Positions 7,686 to 17,653 are shown, counted from the first letter of the stretch. The stretch is 64,000 nt of DNA from Robiginitalea aurantiaca (GCF_030380815.1 NZ_JAUDUY010000002.1:62001-126000); one strand, 5' to 3'. Program-made: numbers and translations. The notes: generated from the sequence alone by a model not told the origin.

Positions 7686-10600
7686 ATGATTCACTTTTTC
7701 GGAGATTCCCAGTCCACTGTTTATGCACTCTCCTCCGCTACGGAGCTCGATGCCCCAACCATCGAGAAACTCAGCTGGCTATTTGGCAATCAGCCCAAAC
7801 TGAATTCGGCGTCTATTGACGCCTTTTTTATTGGTCCCCGGGCAGCAATGGTCACACCCTGGAGCACGAATGCCACGGAAATCACCCAGAATATGGGGAT
7901 ATCAGGAATCACGCGTATCGAGTCATACCGGAGCGTCCAAAGTGGAGATACCGATTTTGACCAGATGCTGTTTGAAAAATACGAACGTCTTGATCAGGAT
8001 TTATTTGACGTCGCCCACAAACCCGAGGGCGTTGAGGAAATTCACGATATAAGCGCTTACAACTTGCAGGAAGGTCTAGCCCTGAGTGATGAGGAAGTAG
8101 GTTATCTTCAGGAGCTCAGCGAGCGCCTTGGCAGGCCCCTTACCGATTCTGAAGTATTCGGGTTTAGCCAGGTGAATTCCGAACACTGCCGGCATAAAAT
8201 TTTTAATGGCACCTTTATTATTGACGGGGCTGAAAAGACCGATTCACTTTTTAAACTTATTCGAAAGACATCCCAGGCCCACCCCAATGAGATCGTTTCG
8301 GCCTATAAGGACAATGTCGCCTTTATCAAAGGTCCTGAAGCTGTCCAATTTGCCCCAACACGGGCAGATATCCCGGACTGGTACACCGAAAAACCCTTTA
8401 TTTCTGTACTTTCCCTCAAGGCGGAAACACACAATTTTCCCACTACGGTTGAACCCTTCAATGGAGCAGCCACCGGATCAGGTGGTGAAATCCGGGACAG
8501 GCTTGCGGGGGGAAAAGGTTCTATTCCCCTGGCGGGAACAGCCGTATACATGACGGCGTATTCCAGGTTGGAACACGGAAGGCCCTGGGAAAATAAGCTT
8601 GCGGAACGCAACTGGCTTTACCAGACACCTATGGACATCCTGATCAAAGCCTCTAATGGCGCTTCTGACTTCGGGAATAAATTTGGCCAGCCCCTTATCA
8701 GTGGATCCGTCCTGACCTTTGAACATCAGGAAGGAAAACAAGTTACGGGATACGACAAAGTCATCATGCTCGCCGGCGGGATTGGGTATGGTAAGGCAGA
8801 ACTCGCCCTCAAAGACACCCCCCTCAAAGGAGACCGAATCGTGGTCATGGGTGGGGACAACTACCGCATCGGAATGGGTGGGGCAGCTGTTTCCAGCACA
8901 GATACTGGAGCCTTCAGCTCCGCAATCGAACTCAATGCGGTACAACGCTCGAATCCTGAAATGCAAAAACGGGCCGCTAACGCCATACGCGGGCTCGTGG
9001 AAAGTGAGACAAACCCCATCATTTCAATTCACGATCACGGAGCGGGAGGGCATTTGAACTGCCTGTCCGAACTCGTGGAAGAAACCGGAGGTTATATTCA
9101 TCTGGAGAAACTCCCTGTTGGGGATCCCACCCTTTCTGCCAAGGAAATCATCGGAAATGAGTCCCAGGAACGCATGGGACTGGTTATAGGGGAAAAGGAT
9201 ATGGAACTGCTCCAACGTGTTGCAGACCGGGAGCGTTCCCCCATGTACGATGTTGGGGAAGTAACCGGAGACCACCGCTTTACTTTTGCCTCTGCTACTG
9301 AAAAGCCCATGGATCTGGAACTCTCGGACCTCTTTGGAAGCTCACCCAAGACAATTCTCAGGGATACCACGACAAACCGGGTTTTCGAAGAGATGGAGTA
9401 TCGCGTGGAGGATTTTCAATCTTACCTGGAGCAAGTGCTTCAGCTGGAAGCCGTGGCCTGCAAGGATTGGCTGACCAATAAAGTAGACCGCTGCGTCGGA
9501 GGGCGGGTGGCCAAACAACAGTGCGCAGGACCCCTGCAGCTCCCATTGAATAACTGTGGAGTTATGGCCCTTGACTTCAAGGGAAAGGAAGGTATAGCCA
9601 CTTCAATTGGTCATTCCCCTGTTTCAGCCTTAATAGACCCGGAAGCCGGAAGCCGAAACAGCATCGCAGAAGCCCTGACAAATCTGGTCTGGGCACCCCT
9701 GGAAAAGGGTCTAAAATCCGTGAGTCTCTCAGCCAACTGGATGTGGCCCTGTAATAATGAGGGAGAAGACGCCAGGTTGTACAAGGCCGTTGAGGCGGCA
9801 TCTGACTTTGCCATCGCCCTGGGGATCAACATTCCGACCGGAAAGGATTCCCTCTCGATGAAGCAGCGGTACCCGGAAGGAGATGTCCTGGCTCCGGGCA
9901 CGGTAATCATCTCGACAGGGGCGCAATGCAGTGACATCCAAAGTATCGTCGAGCCGGTATTTAAATTTGAAGGTGGACCCCTGTATTACCTGAACCTGTC
10001 ATCAGATGAGTTCAAGCTCGGGGGTTCGTCATTTGGGCAGATTCTCGGAAAGCTTGGGAATCAGGCGCCCACAGTAAAGGACGCAGATTACTTTGCGAAA
10101 GCTTTCGACCTCCTGCAGGCTTCCATAAAAGAAGGGAGTATCCTCGCCGGACACGATGTGGCTTCAGGCGGCCTGATCACTACTTTACTGGAAGGATGCT
10201 TTCCGACCCCGGATCTGGGTGCTGAAATTGACTTAAGCGCATTGGGCGAAGAGGACCTGGTGAAAGTCCTGTTCGCAGAAAACGCTGGGGTGGTATTCCA
10301 GGCTACCGGGACCGGGATAGAAACGAAATTTGCTGCTTCTGGGATCCAAATTCACCGGATTGGAAACGTACTCAGCGGTTCCGAGTTACGCCTGAAAAAT
10401 ATGGATACCCGTCTGACCCTGGATATTCCCAAACTTCGCGATACCTGGTATAAAACCTCCTATCTGTTGGATGCGAAACAGACTGCCGGGGATCTGGCCC
10501 TTACACGGTATCAAAATTACGGAAAGCAACCGCTTCACTATCAATTCCCTCAGGGTTTTACAGGTAAGCTCCCAGGTAATACCCCAAACCAAAAAGCGCG

Positions 10601-11348
10601 GCCGAAAGCAGCCATCCTGAGGGAAAAAGGCAGTAACTCAGAACGGGAAATGGCACACGCCATGTACCTTGCCGGTTTTGATGTGAAAGATGTTCATATG
10701 ACCGATCTGATCAGCGGGAGGGAAACACTTGAGGACATACGCTTTATCGGTGCCGTCGGCGGGTTTTCCAATTCCGACGTGCTCGGAAGTGCTAAAGGCT
10801 GGGCAGGTGCCTTTAAATACAACAAAAAAGCGAATCAGGCCCTTCGCAGATTCTTCGATCGTTCGGATACGCTTTCTGTAGGGATCTGTAATGGATGTCA
10901 GTTGTTTATGGAATTAGAACTCATCCACCCGGATCACGCGGATCATGGGAAGATGACCTATAACGACTCTCACAAACACGAAAGTGCCTTTACCTCGGTC
11001 CGCATCCAGGATAACAACTCCATCATGCTGAAGGGGTTATCGGGGGTAACCCTGGGTGTCTGGATCTCACATGGAGAAGGAAAATTCAAACTGCCTTACG
11101 CGGAGGAACGATATAATATTGTAGGTACATATGGGTACGGGGGGTACCCGTCCAATCCGAATGGCAGCGACTACAATACGGCCATGCTCTGTGACGACAG
11201 CGGCCGTCACCTGGTTACCATGCCCCATATCGAACGTTCCATATTTCCATGGAACTGGGCGCACTATCAGGACGGACGTCAGGATGAAGTCTCTCCCTGG
11301 CTGCAGGCCTTTGTCAATGCCCGGGAATGGATTGAATCCCACGGGTAG
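7686..11348 (+). CDS. purL: Phosphoribosylformylglycinamidine synthase, large single-chain form
   Basis: Fourth step of de novo purine synthesis: FGAR + Gln + ATP to FGAM. At 1220 residues this is the long single-chain (Gram-negative/eukaryotic) type, with synthetase and glutaminase in one polypeptide. Visible motifs include FGFSQVNSEHCRHK (residues about 158-172), LKAETHNFPTTVEPFNGAATGSGGEIRD, HDHGAGGHLNCLSELVEE, IPTGKDSLSMKQ, and the C-terminal class-I amidotransferase with GICNGCQ (nucleophile Cys1068 by the G-x-C-x-G-x-Q pattern) and the catalytic PHIE segment. The start follows a -7 box and lacks the unconserved 32-residue extension of the longest frame. It stands alone, not in a purine operon. 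Confidence 0.96.
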   Translation: MIHFFGDSQSTVYALSSATELDAPTIEKLSWLFGNQPKLNSASIDAFFIGPRAAMVTPWSTNATEITQNMGISGITRIESYRSVQSGDTDFDQMLFEKYERLDQDLFDVAHKPEGVEEIHDISAYNLQEGLALSDEEVGYLQELSERLGRPLTDSEVFGFSQVNSEHCRHKIFNGTFIIDGAEKTDSLFKLIRKTSQAHPNEIVSAYKDNVAFIKGPEAVQFAPTRADIPDWYTEKPFISVLSLKAETHNFPTTVEPFNGAATGSGGEIRDRLAGGKGSIPLAGTAVYMTAYSRLEHGRPWENKLAERNWLYQTPMDILIKASNGASDFGNKFGQPLISGSVLTFEHQEGKQVTGYDKVIMLAGGIGYGKAELALKDTPLKGDRIVVMGGDNYRIGMGGAAVSSTDTGAFSSAIELNAVQRSNPEMQKRAANAIRGLVESETNPIISIHDHGAGGHLNCLSELVEETGGYIHLEKLPVGDPTLSAKEIIGNESQERMGLVIGEKDMELLQRVADRERSPMYDVGEVTGDHRFTFASATEKPMDLELSDLFGSSPKTILRDTTTNRVFEEMEYRVEDFQSYLEQVLQLEAVACKDWLTNKVDRCVGGRVAKQQCAGPLQLPLNNCGVMALDFKGKEGIATSIGHSPVSALIDPEAGSRNSIAEALTNLVWAPLEKGLKSVSLSANWMWPCNNEGEDARLYKAVEAASDFAIALGINIPTGKDSLSMKQRYPEGDVLAPGTVIISTGAQCSDIQSIVEPVFKFEGGPLYYLNLSSDEFKLGGSSFGQILGKLGNQAPTVKDADYFAKAFDLLQASIKEGSILAGHDVASGGLITTLLEGCFPTPDLGAEIDLSALGEEDLVKVLFAENAGVVFQATGTGIETKFAASGIQIHRIGNVLSGSELRLKNMDTRLTLDIPKLRDTWYKTSYLLDAKQTAGDLALTRYQNYGKQPLHYQFPQGFTGKLPGNTPNQKARPKAAILREKGSNSEREMAHAMYLAGFDVKDVHMTDLISGRETLEDIRFIGAVGGFSNSDVLGSAKGWAGAFKYNKKANQALRRFFDRSDTLSVGICNGCQLFMELELIHPDHADHGKMTYNDSHKHESAFTSVRIQDNNSIMLKGLSGVTLGVWISHGEGKFKLPYAEERYNIVGTYGYGGYPSNPNGSDYNTAMLCDDSGRHLVTMPHIERSIFPWNWAHYQDGRQDEVSPWLQAFVNAREWIESHG

Positions 11349-11384
11349 GCAGCAGCCGTACTTCCAGAAAATAGGTCAAAATGA

Positions 11385-11392
11385 TATCTTTG
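11385..11392 (+). promoter_or_regulatory. -7 promoter element (TATCTTTG)
   Basis: Exact match to TAnnTTTG. It lies 3 bases before the first ATG and 6 before the second ATG of the small ORF at 11396, so a transcript starting from it would be leaderless. No TTG is seen at -33. Confidence 0.35.
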
Positions 11393-11395
11393 GGT

Positions 11396-11521
11396 ATGAT
11401 GCGGATTTTTGGCTTTCTTCTGTGCGGCCTCACCCTTTGGGGCACCTATGGGCAATCCAGGTACACAGTCTATGTGCCTGCAGGCTTGAGGCCACAAAAC
11501 ACGTCTTCCAGCACTATTTAA
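11396..11521 (+). CDS. Possible 41-residue secreted peptide
   Basis: Short ORF beginning ATG ATG with a clear signal-peptide shape: MMRIFGFLLCGLTLWGTYGQ, charged start, hydrophobic core and a G-x-G/Q type cleavage region, then a mature part of about 21 residues (SRYTVYVPAGLRPQNTSSST). The TAA at 11519 is followed, after skipping one base, by an open frame of about 43 codons (KVVLPKGSLWELPFSQYAGI and onward) that also looks protein-like. It may therefore be either a genuine tiny secreted peptide or the 5' part of a frameshifted gene. No family recognised. Confidence 0.35.
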   Translation: MMRIFGFLLCGLTLWGTYGQSRYTVYVPAGLRPQNTSSSTI

Positions 11522-11595
11522 AGTAGTTTTACCCAAGGGTAGCCTTTGGGAATTACCGTTTTCTCAATATGCCGGTATTCGTATTGCGGATCTTG

Positions 11596-11626
11596 TTGTA
11601 GAATACCCCCTGCTTTTCGTATTTTG
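11596..11626 (+). promoter_or_regulatory. Promoter of the acyl-CoA synthetase gene
   Basis: TTG at 11596-11598, a 21-base spacer, then TATTTTG at 11620-11626, which is the -7 consensus with one T missing. The ATG at 11649 lies 22 bases downstream. Confidence 0.4.
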
Positions 11627-11648
11627 CAATTCGATTAAAAGAACTCAT

Positions 11649-13421
11649 ATGCAAACCGTCACCAGAATTTTTGAATTCCCCTACTATCAACAAGAAAACC
11701 TTCACCTGGACAAGGCCTCAGTCACCAAGTATGACGGAGAATGGATTTCGGTGAGTTCAACAGAATACCTGCAGCGGGCAAATGCCATAAGCAGGGCCCT
11801 TTTGAAAATGGGAGTGGAAGCAAATTCCAAAATTGCCATGATCTCAATGAGCAATCGCACCGAATGGAGTATTGTGGATACCGGGGTCCTTCAGATTGGC
11901 GCGCAAAATGTCCCGATCTACCCTACGATTTCCGAAGAGGACTACGCCTACATCCTGAATCACTCCGAATCCGCTTACTGTTTTGTATCCTGCACCGAAG
12001 TCCTTGAAAAGGTTCGGGCAGTACAGAAGGAAGTTCCGACTTTAAAAGAGATTTTTAGTTTTGACCGTATTGAAGGATGCCGGCATTGGAGTGAACTGCT
12101 GGAAGAGGGAGCGGATGAATCAAATCAGGCTGATGTGGAAGCGCGCAAAGACGCCGTAAAGCCAGAAGACCTCGCAACCCTGATCTATACATCAGGGACT
12201 ACAGGCCGCCCTAAAGGGGTAATGCTTTCGCATAACAATATTGTTTCCAATGTTCTGGCGAGCAAGGAGCGGGTGCCTTTCGAATACGGGAGTGTCGCTT
12301 TGAGTTTCCTGCCGGTATGCCACATTTTCGAGCGGATGATCCTCTATCTGTATCAATACTGTGGAATCAGTGTTTACTACGCTGAAAGCCTGGAGACCAT
12401 CAGCGACAACCTGAAGGAAGTCAAACCCAATGTCATGACCGTGGTACCCCGGCTGCTGGAAAAGGTATACGACAAGATCATTGGACGGGGAGCCGACCTG
12501 ACGGGAATAAAAAAGGCCTTGTTTTTCTGGGCAGTAGAAGTCGGGCTCAAATACGAACCCTATGGAGCCAACGGATGGTGGTATGAGAAAAAACTCGGGT
12601 TGGCGCGTAAACTCATCTTTTCAAAATGGAAAGAAGGCCTTGGAGGAAATCTCGACACCATGGTTTCCGGAAGCGCCGCACTGCAGGCTCGTCTCGCAAG
12701 GGTATTCGGAGCTGCCGGTATCCCCGTTATGGAAGGATACGGCCTGACGGAAACCTCTCCTGTCATTTCCGTAAACGATCAGCGGAATGGAGGTTGGAAA
12801 ATCGGATCTGTCGGAAGGATCATAAAAGGGGTTGAAGTGAGAATCGCCTCAGATGGTGAAATACTCTGTAAAGGCCCCAATGTCATGATGGGATATTACA
12901 AGGATCCGGAACGGACAAAGGAGGTAATCAATCCCGAAGGCTTTTTCCATACAGGAGATATTGGAGAGATCGATTCAGACGGATTCCTCAGGATTACGGA
13001 TCGGAAAAAAGAAATGTTTAAGACCTCCGGAGGGAAATACGTTGCCCCTCAACTCCTGGAAAACCGAATGAAACAATCCAGGTTTATCGAACAGATAATG
13101 GTTGTTGGTGAAGGTGAAAAGATGCCGGCAGCTTTAATCCAGCCGAATTTTGAATTTCTCTTTGAATGGGCCAAACGACACGGTTTAGAGTTAAAAGACA
13201 CCTCAGAAGCTATTGAAAATCCGATAGTGAAGGATCGCTTTAAAAAAGAAGTCGAAGAAGCCAACGAACAGTTCGCAAAGTGGGAAAAAGTCAAATTATT
13301 CAAACTTACACCGGACATTTGGACGGTGGATGACGGACATCTGACTCCGACCATGAAATTGCGCAGGAAGATTATTAAGGAGAAGTATATCGACCTCTAC
13401 AACGATATTTATAACCATTGA
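11649..13421 (+). CDS. Long-chain fatty acid-CoA ligase (AMP-forming)
   Basis: Activates fatty acids to acyl-CoA via an acyl-adenylate, the entry step to beta-oxidation. The phosphate-binding motif TSGTTGRPKG begins at Thr181, the adenine-contacting EGYGLTETSP segment lies near residue 365, and HTGDIGEIDSDGFLRITDRKKE marks the hinge before the C-terminal subdomain. At 590 residues it belongs to the FAA1-like group with the long linker. The start has no in-frame ATG, GTG or TTG alternative upstream. It lies 145 bases before a MarR gene and the beta-oxidation operon, so FadD-like supply of substrate to that operon is a reasonable inference. Confidence 0.92.
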   Translation: MQTVTRIFEFPYYQQENLHLDKASVTKYDGEWISVSSTEYLQRANAISRALLKMGVEANSKIAMISMSNRTEWSIVDTGVLQIGAQNVPIYPTISEEDYAYILNHSESAYCFVSCTEVLEKVRAVQKEVPTLKEIFSFDRIEGCRHWSELLEEGADESNQADVEARKDAVKPEDLATLIYTSGTTGRPKGVMLSHNNIVSNVLASKERVPFEYGSVALSFLPVCHIFERMILYLYQYCGISVYYAESLETISDNLKEVKPNVMTVVPRLLEKVYDKIIGRGADLTGIKKALFFWAVEVGLKYEPYGANGWWYEKKLGLARKLIFSKWKEGLGGNLDTMVSGSAALQARLARVFGAAGIPVMEGYGLTETSPVISVNDQRNGGWKIGSVGRIIKGVEVRIASDGEILCKGPNVMMGYYKDPERTKEVINPEGFFHTGDIGEIDSDGFLRITDRKKEMFKTSGGKYVAPQLLENRMKQSRFIEQIMVVGEGEKMPAALIQPNFEFLFEWAKRHGLELKDTSEAIENPIVKDRFKKEVEEANEQFAKWEKVKLFKLTPDIWTVDDGHLTPTMKLRRKIIKEKYIDLYNDIYNH

Positions 13422-13508
13422 TTCTAAGCCTAATAAGCCTCGATCTGCTAAGGAGCTAACGGCTGGTTCATGGGCTAGCCGAACCCGAAGCGGCATCCTA
13501 CTTTTTTT

Positions 13509-13548
13509 AAAATTTATTATGCATGCATAATAAATTTTGCTATATTTG
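13509..13548 (+). promoter_or_regulatory. Perfect 30-bp palindromic operator plus -7 box before the MarR gene
   Basis: Bases 13509-13538 read identically on both strands: half-site aaaatttattatgca (13509-13523), mirrored at 13524-13538. Two bases later comes TATATTTG (13541-13548), an exact -7 element, so the palindrome covers the -33 region. The MarR ATG is at 13566. The position and symmetry fit an operator bound by the MarR dimer, giving autorepression and control of the operon downstream. Confidence 0.75.
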
Positions 13549-13565
13549 ATGTTCGTAACAATCTT

Positions 13566-14021
13566 ATGAAGGACATCACTATTGATTACGCCCTAAGGTC
13601 TACCTGGCAAGCCATTGCCCGTATGTACAACGAAGAGGCAAAACAGTTTGACAGTACGATGGCTGTTGGTTTTACCCTGTTGAGCATCGACCCAAAAACG
13701 GGTACGCCTTCCACAGCCCTCGGACCTAAGATGGGAATGGAGGCCACCAGCCTGTCCCGGATTCTCAAAAACATGGAAATCAAAGGTTTGATTGAGCGGC
13801 GTCCCAACCCGGATGATGGCCGTGGTGTTTTGATTCACCTTACCGATTTTGGCCTGGAGAAACGGGCCGATTCCAAGGATGTTGTGCTCCGCTTTAATGA
13901 GGCCGTTCGGAGCCAGGTCACCCAGGGACAACTCGATGGCTTTTTTTCCGTCATTGGTTGCATCAATCAATTAATTTCTGAGAAGAAAATCTACGATAAA
14001 GAAAAAGCGTCAAATACGTAA
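13566..14021 (+). CDS. MarR family transcriptional regulator of beta-oxidation operon
   Basis: 151-residue winged-helix repressor. The DNA-binding part is visible as the recognition segment MGMEATSLSRILKNMEIKGLIERR (broken at the helix junction) followed by the wing PNPDDGRGVLIHLTDFG, the canonical MarR DxRx-type wing. A dimerising helical N- and C-terminus flanks it. It is the first gene of an operon with fadN-, fadA- and fadE-like genes (13 bases to the next ATG), and its promoter carries a perfect palindrome. An acyl-CoA or fatty acid ligand is inferred from this context, not seen. Confidence 0.88.
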   Translation: MKDITIDYALRSTWQAIARMYNEEAKQFDSTMAVGFTLLSIDPKTGTPSTALGPKMGMEATSLSRILKNMEIKGLIERRPNPDDGRGVLIHLTDFGLEKRADSKDVVLRFNEAVRSQVTQGQLDGFFSVIGCINQLISEKKIYDKEKASNT

Positions 14022-14034
14022 TACCCATTTAAAC

Positions 14035-16440
14035 ATGAACAGACATATTAATAAGGTTGCGGTTGTTGGATCCGGAATCATGGGAAGTGGAATTGCCTGC
14101 CACTTTGCAAATATTGGTGTTGAAGTGCTCTTGCTTGACATCGTCCCCCGGGAACTCACCGATAAGGAAGCGGCCCGCGGTTTAACTTTAAAGGACAAAG
14201 GGGTCAGAAACCGGCTCGTGAATGATGCCCTGACCAAGGCCCTGAAATCCAAACCTTCTCCAATTTATCACAAAAGTTTTGCGAAACGCATTCAAACGGG
14301 TAACCTGGAGGATGATATAGCCCGGGTTTCAGAGGCAGACTGGATAATCGAAGTCGTCGTAGAACGCCTTGACATTAAAAAACAGGTCTTTGAGAAACTG
14401 GAGGCCCATCGCACTCCCGGAACCCTGATCACTTCTAATACCTCAGGGATTCCTATCGGGTTTATGAGCGAGGGACGCAGTGAAGACTTCCAGCAGCATT
14501 TCTGCGGGACGCATTTCTTCAATCCGCCCAGATACCTGAAGCTCTTCGAAGTCATCCCGGGGCCCAAGACCAAAAAGGATGTCCTCGATTTTCTGATTTC
14601 CTATGGTGAAAAATTCCTTGGAAAGACTTCCGTACTGGCAAAAGACACCCCTGCGTTCATCGGGAACCGGATTGGGATTTTCAGCATCATGAGCCTGTTC
14701 CACACCATCAAAGACCTGGGAATGACCATTGAAGAAGTGGACAAACTCACCGGCCCGGTAATCGGCCGGCCCAAATCCGCCACTTTCAGGACGGTAGATG
14801 TTGTCGGCCTGGATACGCTGGTGCACGTGGCCAACGGGATTGGGGCAAACTGTCCGAAAGACGAGCGGCACGAGTTATTTCAGCTGCCGGACTATATCGA
14901 CAAAATGGTGAAAGAATCCTGGCTCGGAAGTAAAACAGGACAGGGATTCTATAAGAAAGTTCGAAAAGAAGACGGCTCGAGCCAGATCTTGAGCCTGGAT
15001 CTCGAAAAGATGGAATATCGGTCGCAGCAGAAGGCGAAATTTGCCACCCTGGAACTGACAAAATCCATAGACAACGTGATTGACCGGTTTCCCGTGCTGA
15101 CCGGAGGGAAAGACAAGGCAGGCGAATTCTATCGGAAGAGTTTTGGCGCCCTCTTTGCCTATGTGAGCTTCCGAATCCCGGAGATTACCGATGCCCTGTT
15201 CAAAATTGACGATGCCATGAAGGCGGGATTCGGTTGGGAACACGGTCCATTTCAGATATGGGATGCCATAGGGCTTGACAAAGGCCTGGAACTCGTGGAA
15301 GCCAGCGGGCAAACAGTAGCCCCCTGGATACATGAAATGAAGGAAGCGGGAATTTCATCCTTTTATACTGTCAAAGACGGGGCCACCTATTATTACGACA
15401 TCCCTGAAAAAGGGTTCGTAAAAGTTCCCGGTCAGGATGGGTTTATCATCCTGGATAATATCCGAAAATCCAATGAGGTTTTCAAAAATAGCGGGGTCGT
15501 GGTCGAAGATCTGGGCGATGGAATCCTGAATGTGGAGTTCAGGTCCAAAATGAATACCATAGGAGGGGATGTTCTTGCCGGGTTGAACAAAGCAGTGGAC
15601 ATGGCCGAAAAAGATTTCCAGGGTCTTGTAGTTGGAAATCAGGGACCCAACTTTTCTGTAGGTGCCAATATCGGGATGATCTTTATGATGGCTGCCGAAC
15701 AAGAGTACGATGAGCTCGCGATGGCCACCAAGTACTTTCAGGATACGATGATGCGTATGCGATACTCTTCGATTCCGGTGATCTCTGCCCCACACGGGAT
15801 GACCCTTGGAGGGGGCTGTGAACTCAGCATGCACGCAGATAAGGTGGTTGCCGCATCGGAAACCTATATCGGACTCGTGGAATTCGGGGTCGGAGTCATC
15901 CCTGGAGGTGGCGGCTCGAAGGAGATGGCCTTAAGGGCTTCAGATCACTTCCGCAAAGACGATGTGGAACTCAATACCCTGAGGGAATACTTCCTGACGG
16001 TGGCAACGGCAAAAGTATCGACCTCGGCCTACGAAGCCTTTGACCTGGGCATTCTGCAAAAGGGGAAGGACGTAGTGGTTGTCAACAAAGACCGACAAAT
16101 TGCCACGGCCAAAGCCTACGCCAAACTGCTCGCAGAGTCAGGGTATACCAAGCCCGTACCCCGCGGGGACGTTAAAGTACTCGGAAAACAGGCCCTTGGA
16201 ATGTTCCTGGTCGGGACAGATTCCATGGAGGCAGGTCGCTATATTTCAGACCACGATAAGAAGATCGCCAACAAACTGGCCTATGTAATGGCAGGGGGAG
16301 ATCTTTCGGAAGCAAGCTATGTCAGCGAACAGTACCTCCTGGATTTGGAACGCGAAGCTTTCCTGTCTTTATGTACAGAACGCAAGACACTTGAGCGGAT
16401 TCAGCATATGCTGAAAACGGGAAAACCATTGAGAAATTAA
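14035..16440 (+). CDS. fadN: 3-hydroxyacyl-CoA dehydrogenase/enoyl-CoA hydratase (FadN type)
   Basis: Bifunctional beta-oxidation enzyme, 801 residues, dehydrogenase first and hydratase last, the order of Bacillus FadN and the reverse of Escherichia coli FadB. The NAD-binding motif GSGIMG is at 12-17; substrate-domain segments include GTHFFNPPRYLKLFEVIPG and KDTPAFIGNRIG. The crotonase part begins near residue 495, with an oxyanion-type segment GNQGPNFSVGANI and GMTLGGGCELSMHAD, and VEFGVGVIPGGGGSKEMALR. It would turn trans-enoyl-CoA into 3-ketoacyl-CoA for the thiolase encoded next. Spacing to that gene is 22 bases. Confidence 0.93.
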   Translation: MNRHINKVAVVGSGIMGSGIACHFANIGVEVLLLDIVPRELTDKEAARGLTLKDKGVRNRLVNDALTKALKSKPSPIYHKSFAKRIQTGNLEDDIARVSEADWIIEVVVERLDIKKQVFEKLEAHRTPGTLITSNTSGIPIGFMSEGRSEDFQQHFCGTHFFNPPRYLKLFEVIPGPKTKKDVLDFLISYGEKFLGKTSVLAKDTPAFIGNRIGIFSIMSLFHTIKDLGMTIEEVDKLTGPVIGRPKSATFRTVDVVGLDTLVHVANGIGANCPKDERHELFQLPDYIDKMVKESWLGSKTGQGFYKKVRKEDGSSQILSLDLEKMEYRSQQKAKFATLELTKSIDNVIDRFPVLTGGKDKAGEFYRKSFGALFAYVSFRIPEITDALFKIDDAMKAGFGWEHGPFQIWDAIGLDKGLELVEASGQTVAPWIHEMKEAGISSFYTVKDGATYYYDIPEKGFVKVPGQDGFIILDNIRKSNEVFKNSGVVVEDLGDGILNVEFRSKMNTIGGDVLAGLNKAVDMAEKDFQGLVVGNQGPNFSVGANIGMIFMMAAEQEYDELAMATKYFQDTMMRMRYSSIPVISAPHGMTLGGGCELSMHADKVVAASETYIGLVEFGVGVIPGGGGSKEMALRASDHFRKDDVELNTLREYFLTVATAKVSTSAYEAFDLGILQKGKDVVVVNKDRQIATAKAYAKLLAESGYTKPVPRGDVKVLGKQALGMFLVGTDSMEAGRYISDHDKKIANKLAYVMAGGDLSEASYVSEQYLLDLEREAFLSLCTERKTLERIQHMLKTGKPLRN

Positions 16441-16462
16441 CAGAATACAAAGAGTACAAACC

Positions 16463-17653
16463 ATGAAAGACGCCTATATCGTTAAAGCATACAGAACGGC
16501 CGTGGGTAAGGCACCCAGGGGAACCTTCCGGTTCAAGAGACCGGATGAAATGGCAGCGGAGACTATTGCCTTTATGATGAAAGAGTTACCCCAGCTGGAC
16601 AAAAAACGAATCGATGACGTGATTGTTGGGAATGCCATGCCAGAGGCCGAACAAGGCTTAAACATGGCTCGTTTGATTTCCCTGATGGGTCTGGAAATTG
16701 AAGATGTCCCGGGAGTAACCGTTAATCGCTATTGTGCTTCCGGTCTGGAAACGATTGCCATCGCCTCTGCAAAAATTCGGTCCGGAATGGCCGATTGCAT
16801 CATTGCTGGGGGAGCCGAAAGCATGAGTTTCATTCCTATGGGGGGCTATAAGCCCGTACCGGACTACAAGCTCGCCAAGAACGGACATGAAGATTACTAT
16901 TGGGGCATGGGTCTTACTGCAGAAGCTGTGGCCGATCAATTCAAGGTATCCAGGGAAGACCAGGATGCCTTTGCCTACCAGTCGCACCAGCGGGCCTTAA
17001 AAGCTCAGAAGGAAGGTAAATTTGACTCCCAGATCGTACCTATCGATATTGCCTACACCCACGTAAATAACAAGGGAAAGAAAGCCACCGAAAACTACAC
17101 TGTTAAGGCAGATGAAGGGCCCAGGGCAGACACCTCTGTGGAAGCGTTGGGCAGATTGCGGCCTGTATTTGCACAGGGCGGTAGCGTAACTGCCGGGAAT
17201 TCTTCCCAAATGAGTGATGGTGCGGCCTTTGCCATGGTGATGAGTGAGGCCATGGTCAAAGAGCTGAACCTGGAGCCGATCGCACGTCTGGTCAACTATG
17301 CTGCTGTTGGGGTTCCCCCGCGTATCATGGGCATCGGACCTGTTAAGGCCATACCCAAAGCCCTTGAACTTTCCGGTCTCAAGTTAAAGGACCTGGAGCT
17401 CATTGAACTCAATGAAGCATTTGCCTCTCAATCCCTTGCGGTGATACGGGAGGTCGGACTCGACCAGGAGATCGTCAATGTGAATGGAGGCGCCATTGCG
17501 TTAGGCCACCCGCTGGGGTGCACGGGTGCAAAACTATCTGTTCAGTTATTCGATGAAATGCGCCACCGCAACCTCCATGGTAAATATGGCATGGTTACCA
17601 TGTGCGTTGGAACCGGTCAGGGAGCTGCGGGGATCTATGAATTTCTGTCCTAA
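16463..17653 (+). CDS. fadA: Acetyl-CoA acyltransferase (3-ketoacyl-CoA thiolase)
   Basis: Thiolytic cleavage of 3-ketoacyl-CoA, the last step of beta-oxidation. The 396-residue length is typical. The acyl-accepting Cys91 sits in NRYCASGLE, the GHPLGCTGA motif carries His349, and the second catalytic cysteine, Cys381, is in [22 protein letters not shown] is the usual NEAFA motif. It is cotranscribed between fadN- and fadE-like genes (49 bases to the next), so long-chain degradation is more likely than biosynthetic acetoacetyl-CoA formation. Confidence 0.94.
   Translation: MKDAYIVKAYRTAVGKAPRGTFRFKRPDEMAAETIAFMMKELPQLDKKRIDDVIVGNAMPEAEQGLNMARLISLMGLEIEDVPGVTVNRYCASGLETIAIASAKIRSGMADCIIAGGAESMSFIPMGGYKPVPDYKLAKNGHEDYYWGMGLTAEAVADQFKVSREDQDAFAYQSHQRALKAQKEGKFDSQIVPIDIAYTHVNNKGKKATENYTVKADEGPRADTSVEALGRLRPVFAQGGSVTAGNSSQMSDGAAFAMVMSEAMVKELNLEPIARLVNYAAVGVPPRIMGIGPVKAIPKALELSGLKLKDLELIELNEAFASQSLAVIREVGLDQEIVNVNGGAIALGHPLGCTGAKLSVQLFDEMRHRNLHGKYGMVTMCVGTGQGAAGIYEFLS

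Larger units (their letters stand above)
11349..11648. other. Intergenic stretch with two promoters and a small ORF
   Basis: 300 bases between purL and the acyl-CoA synthetase gene. It holds TATCTTTG at 11385-11392, a 41-codon ORF with a signal peptide (11396-11521), an in-frame open stretch after that ORF in another frame (11517 to the synthetase ATG), and a promoter for the synthetase at 11596-11626. No terminator for purL is evident. Confidence 0.5.
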
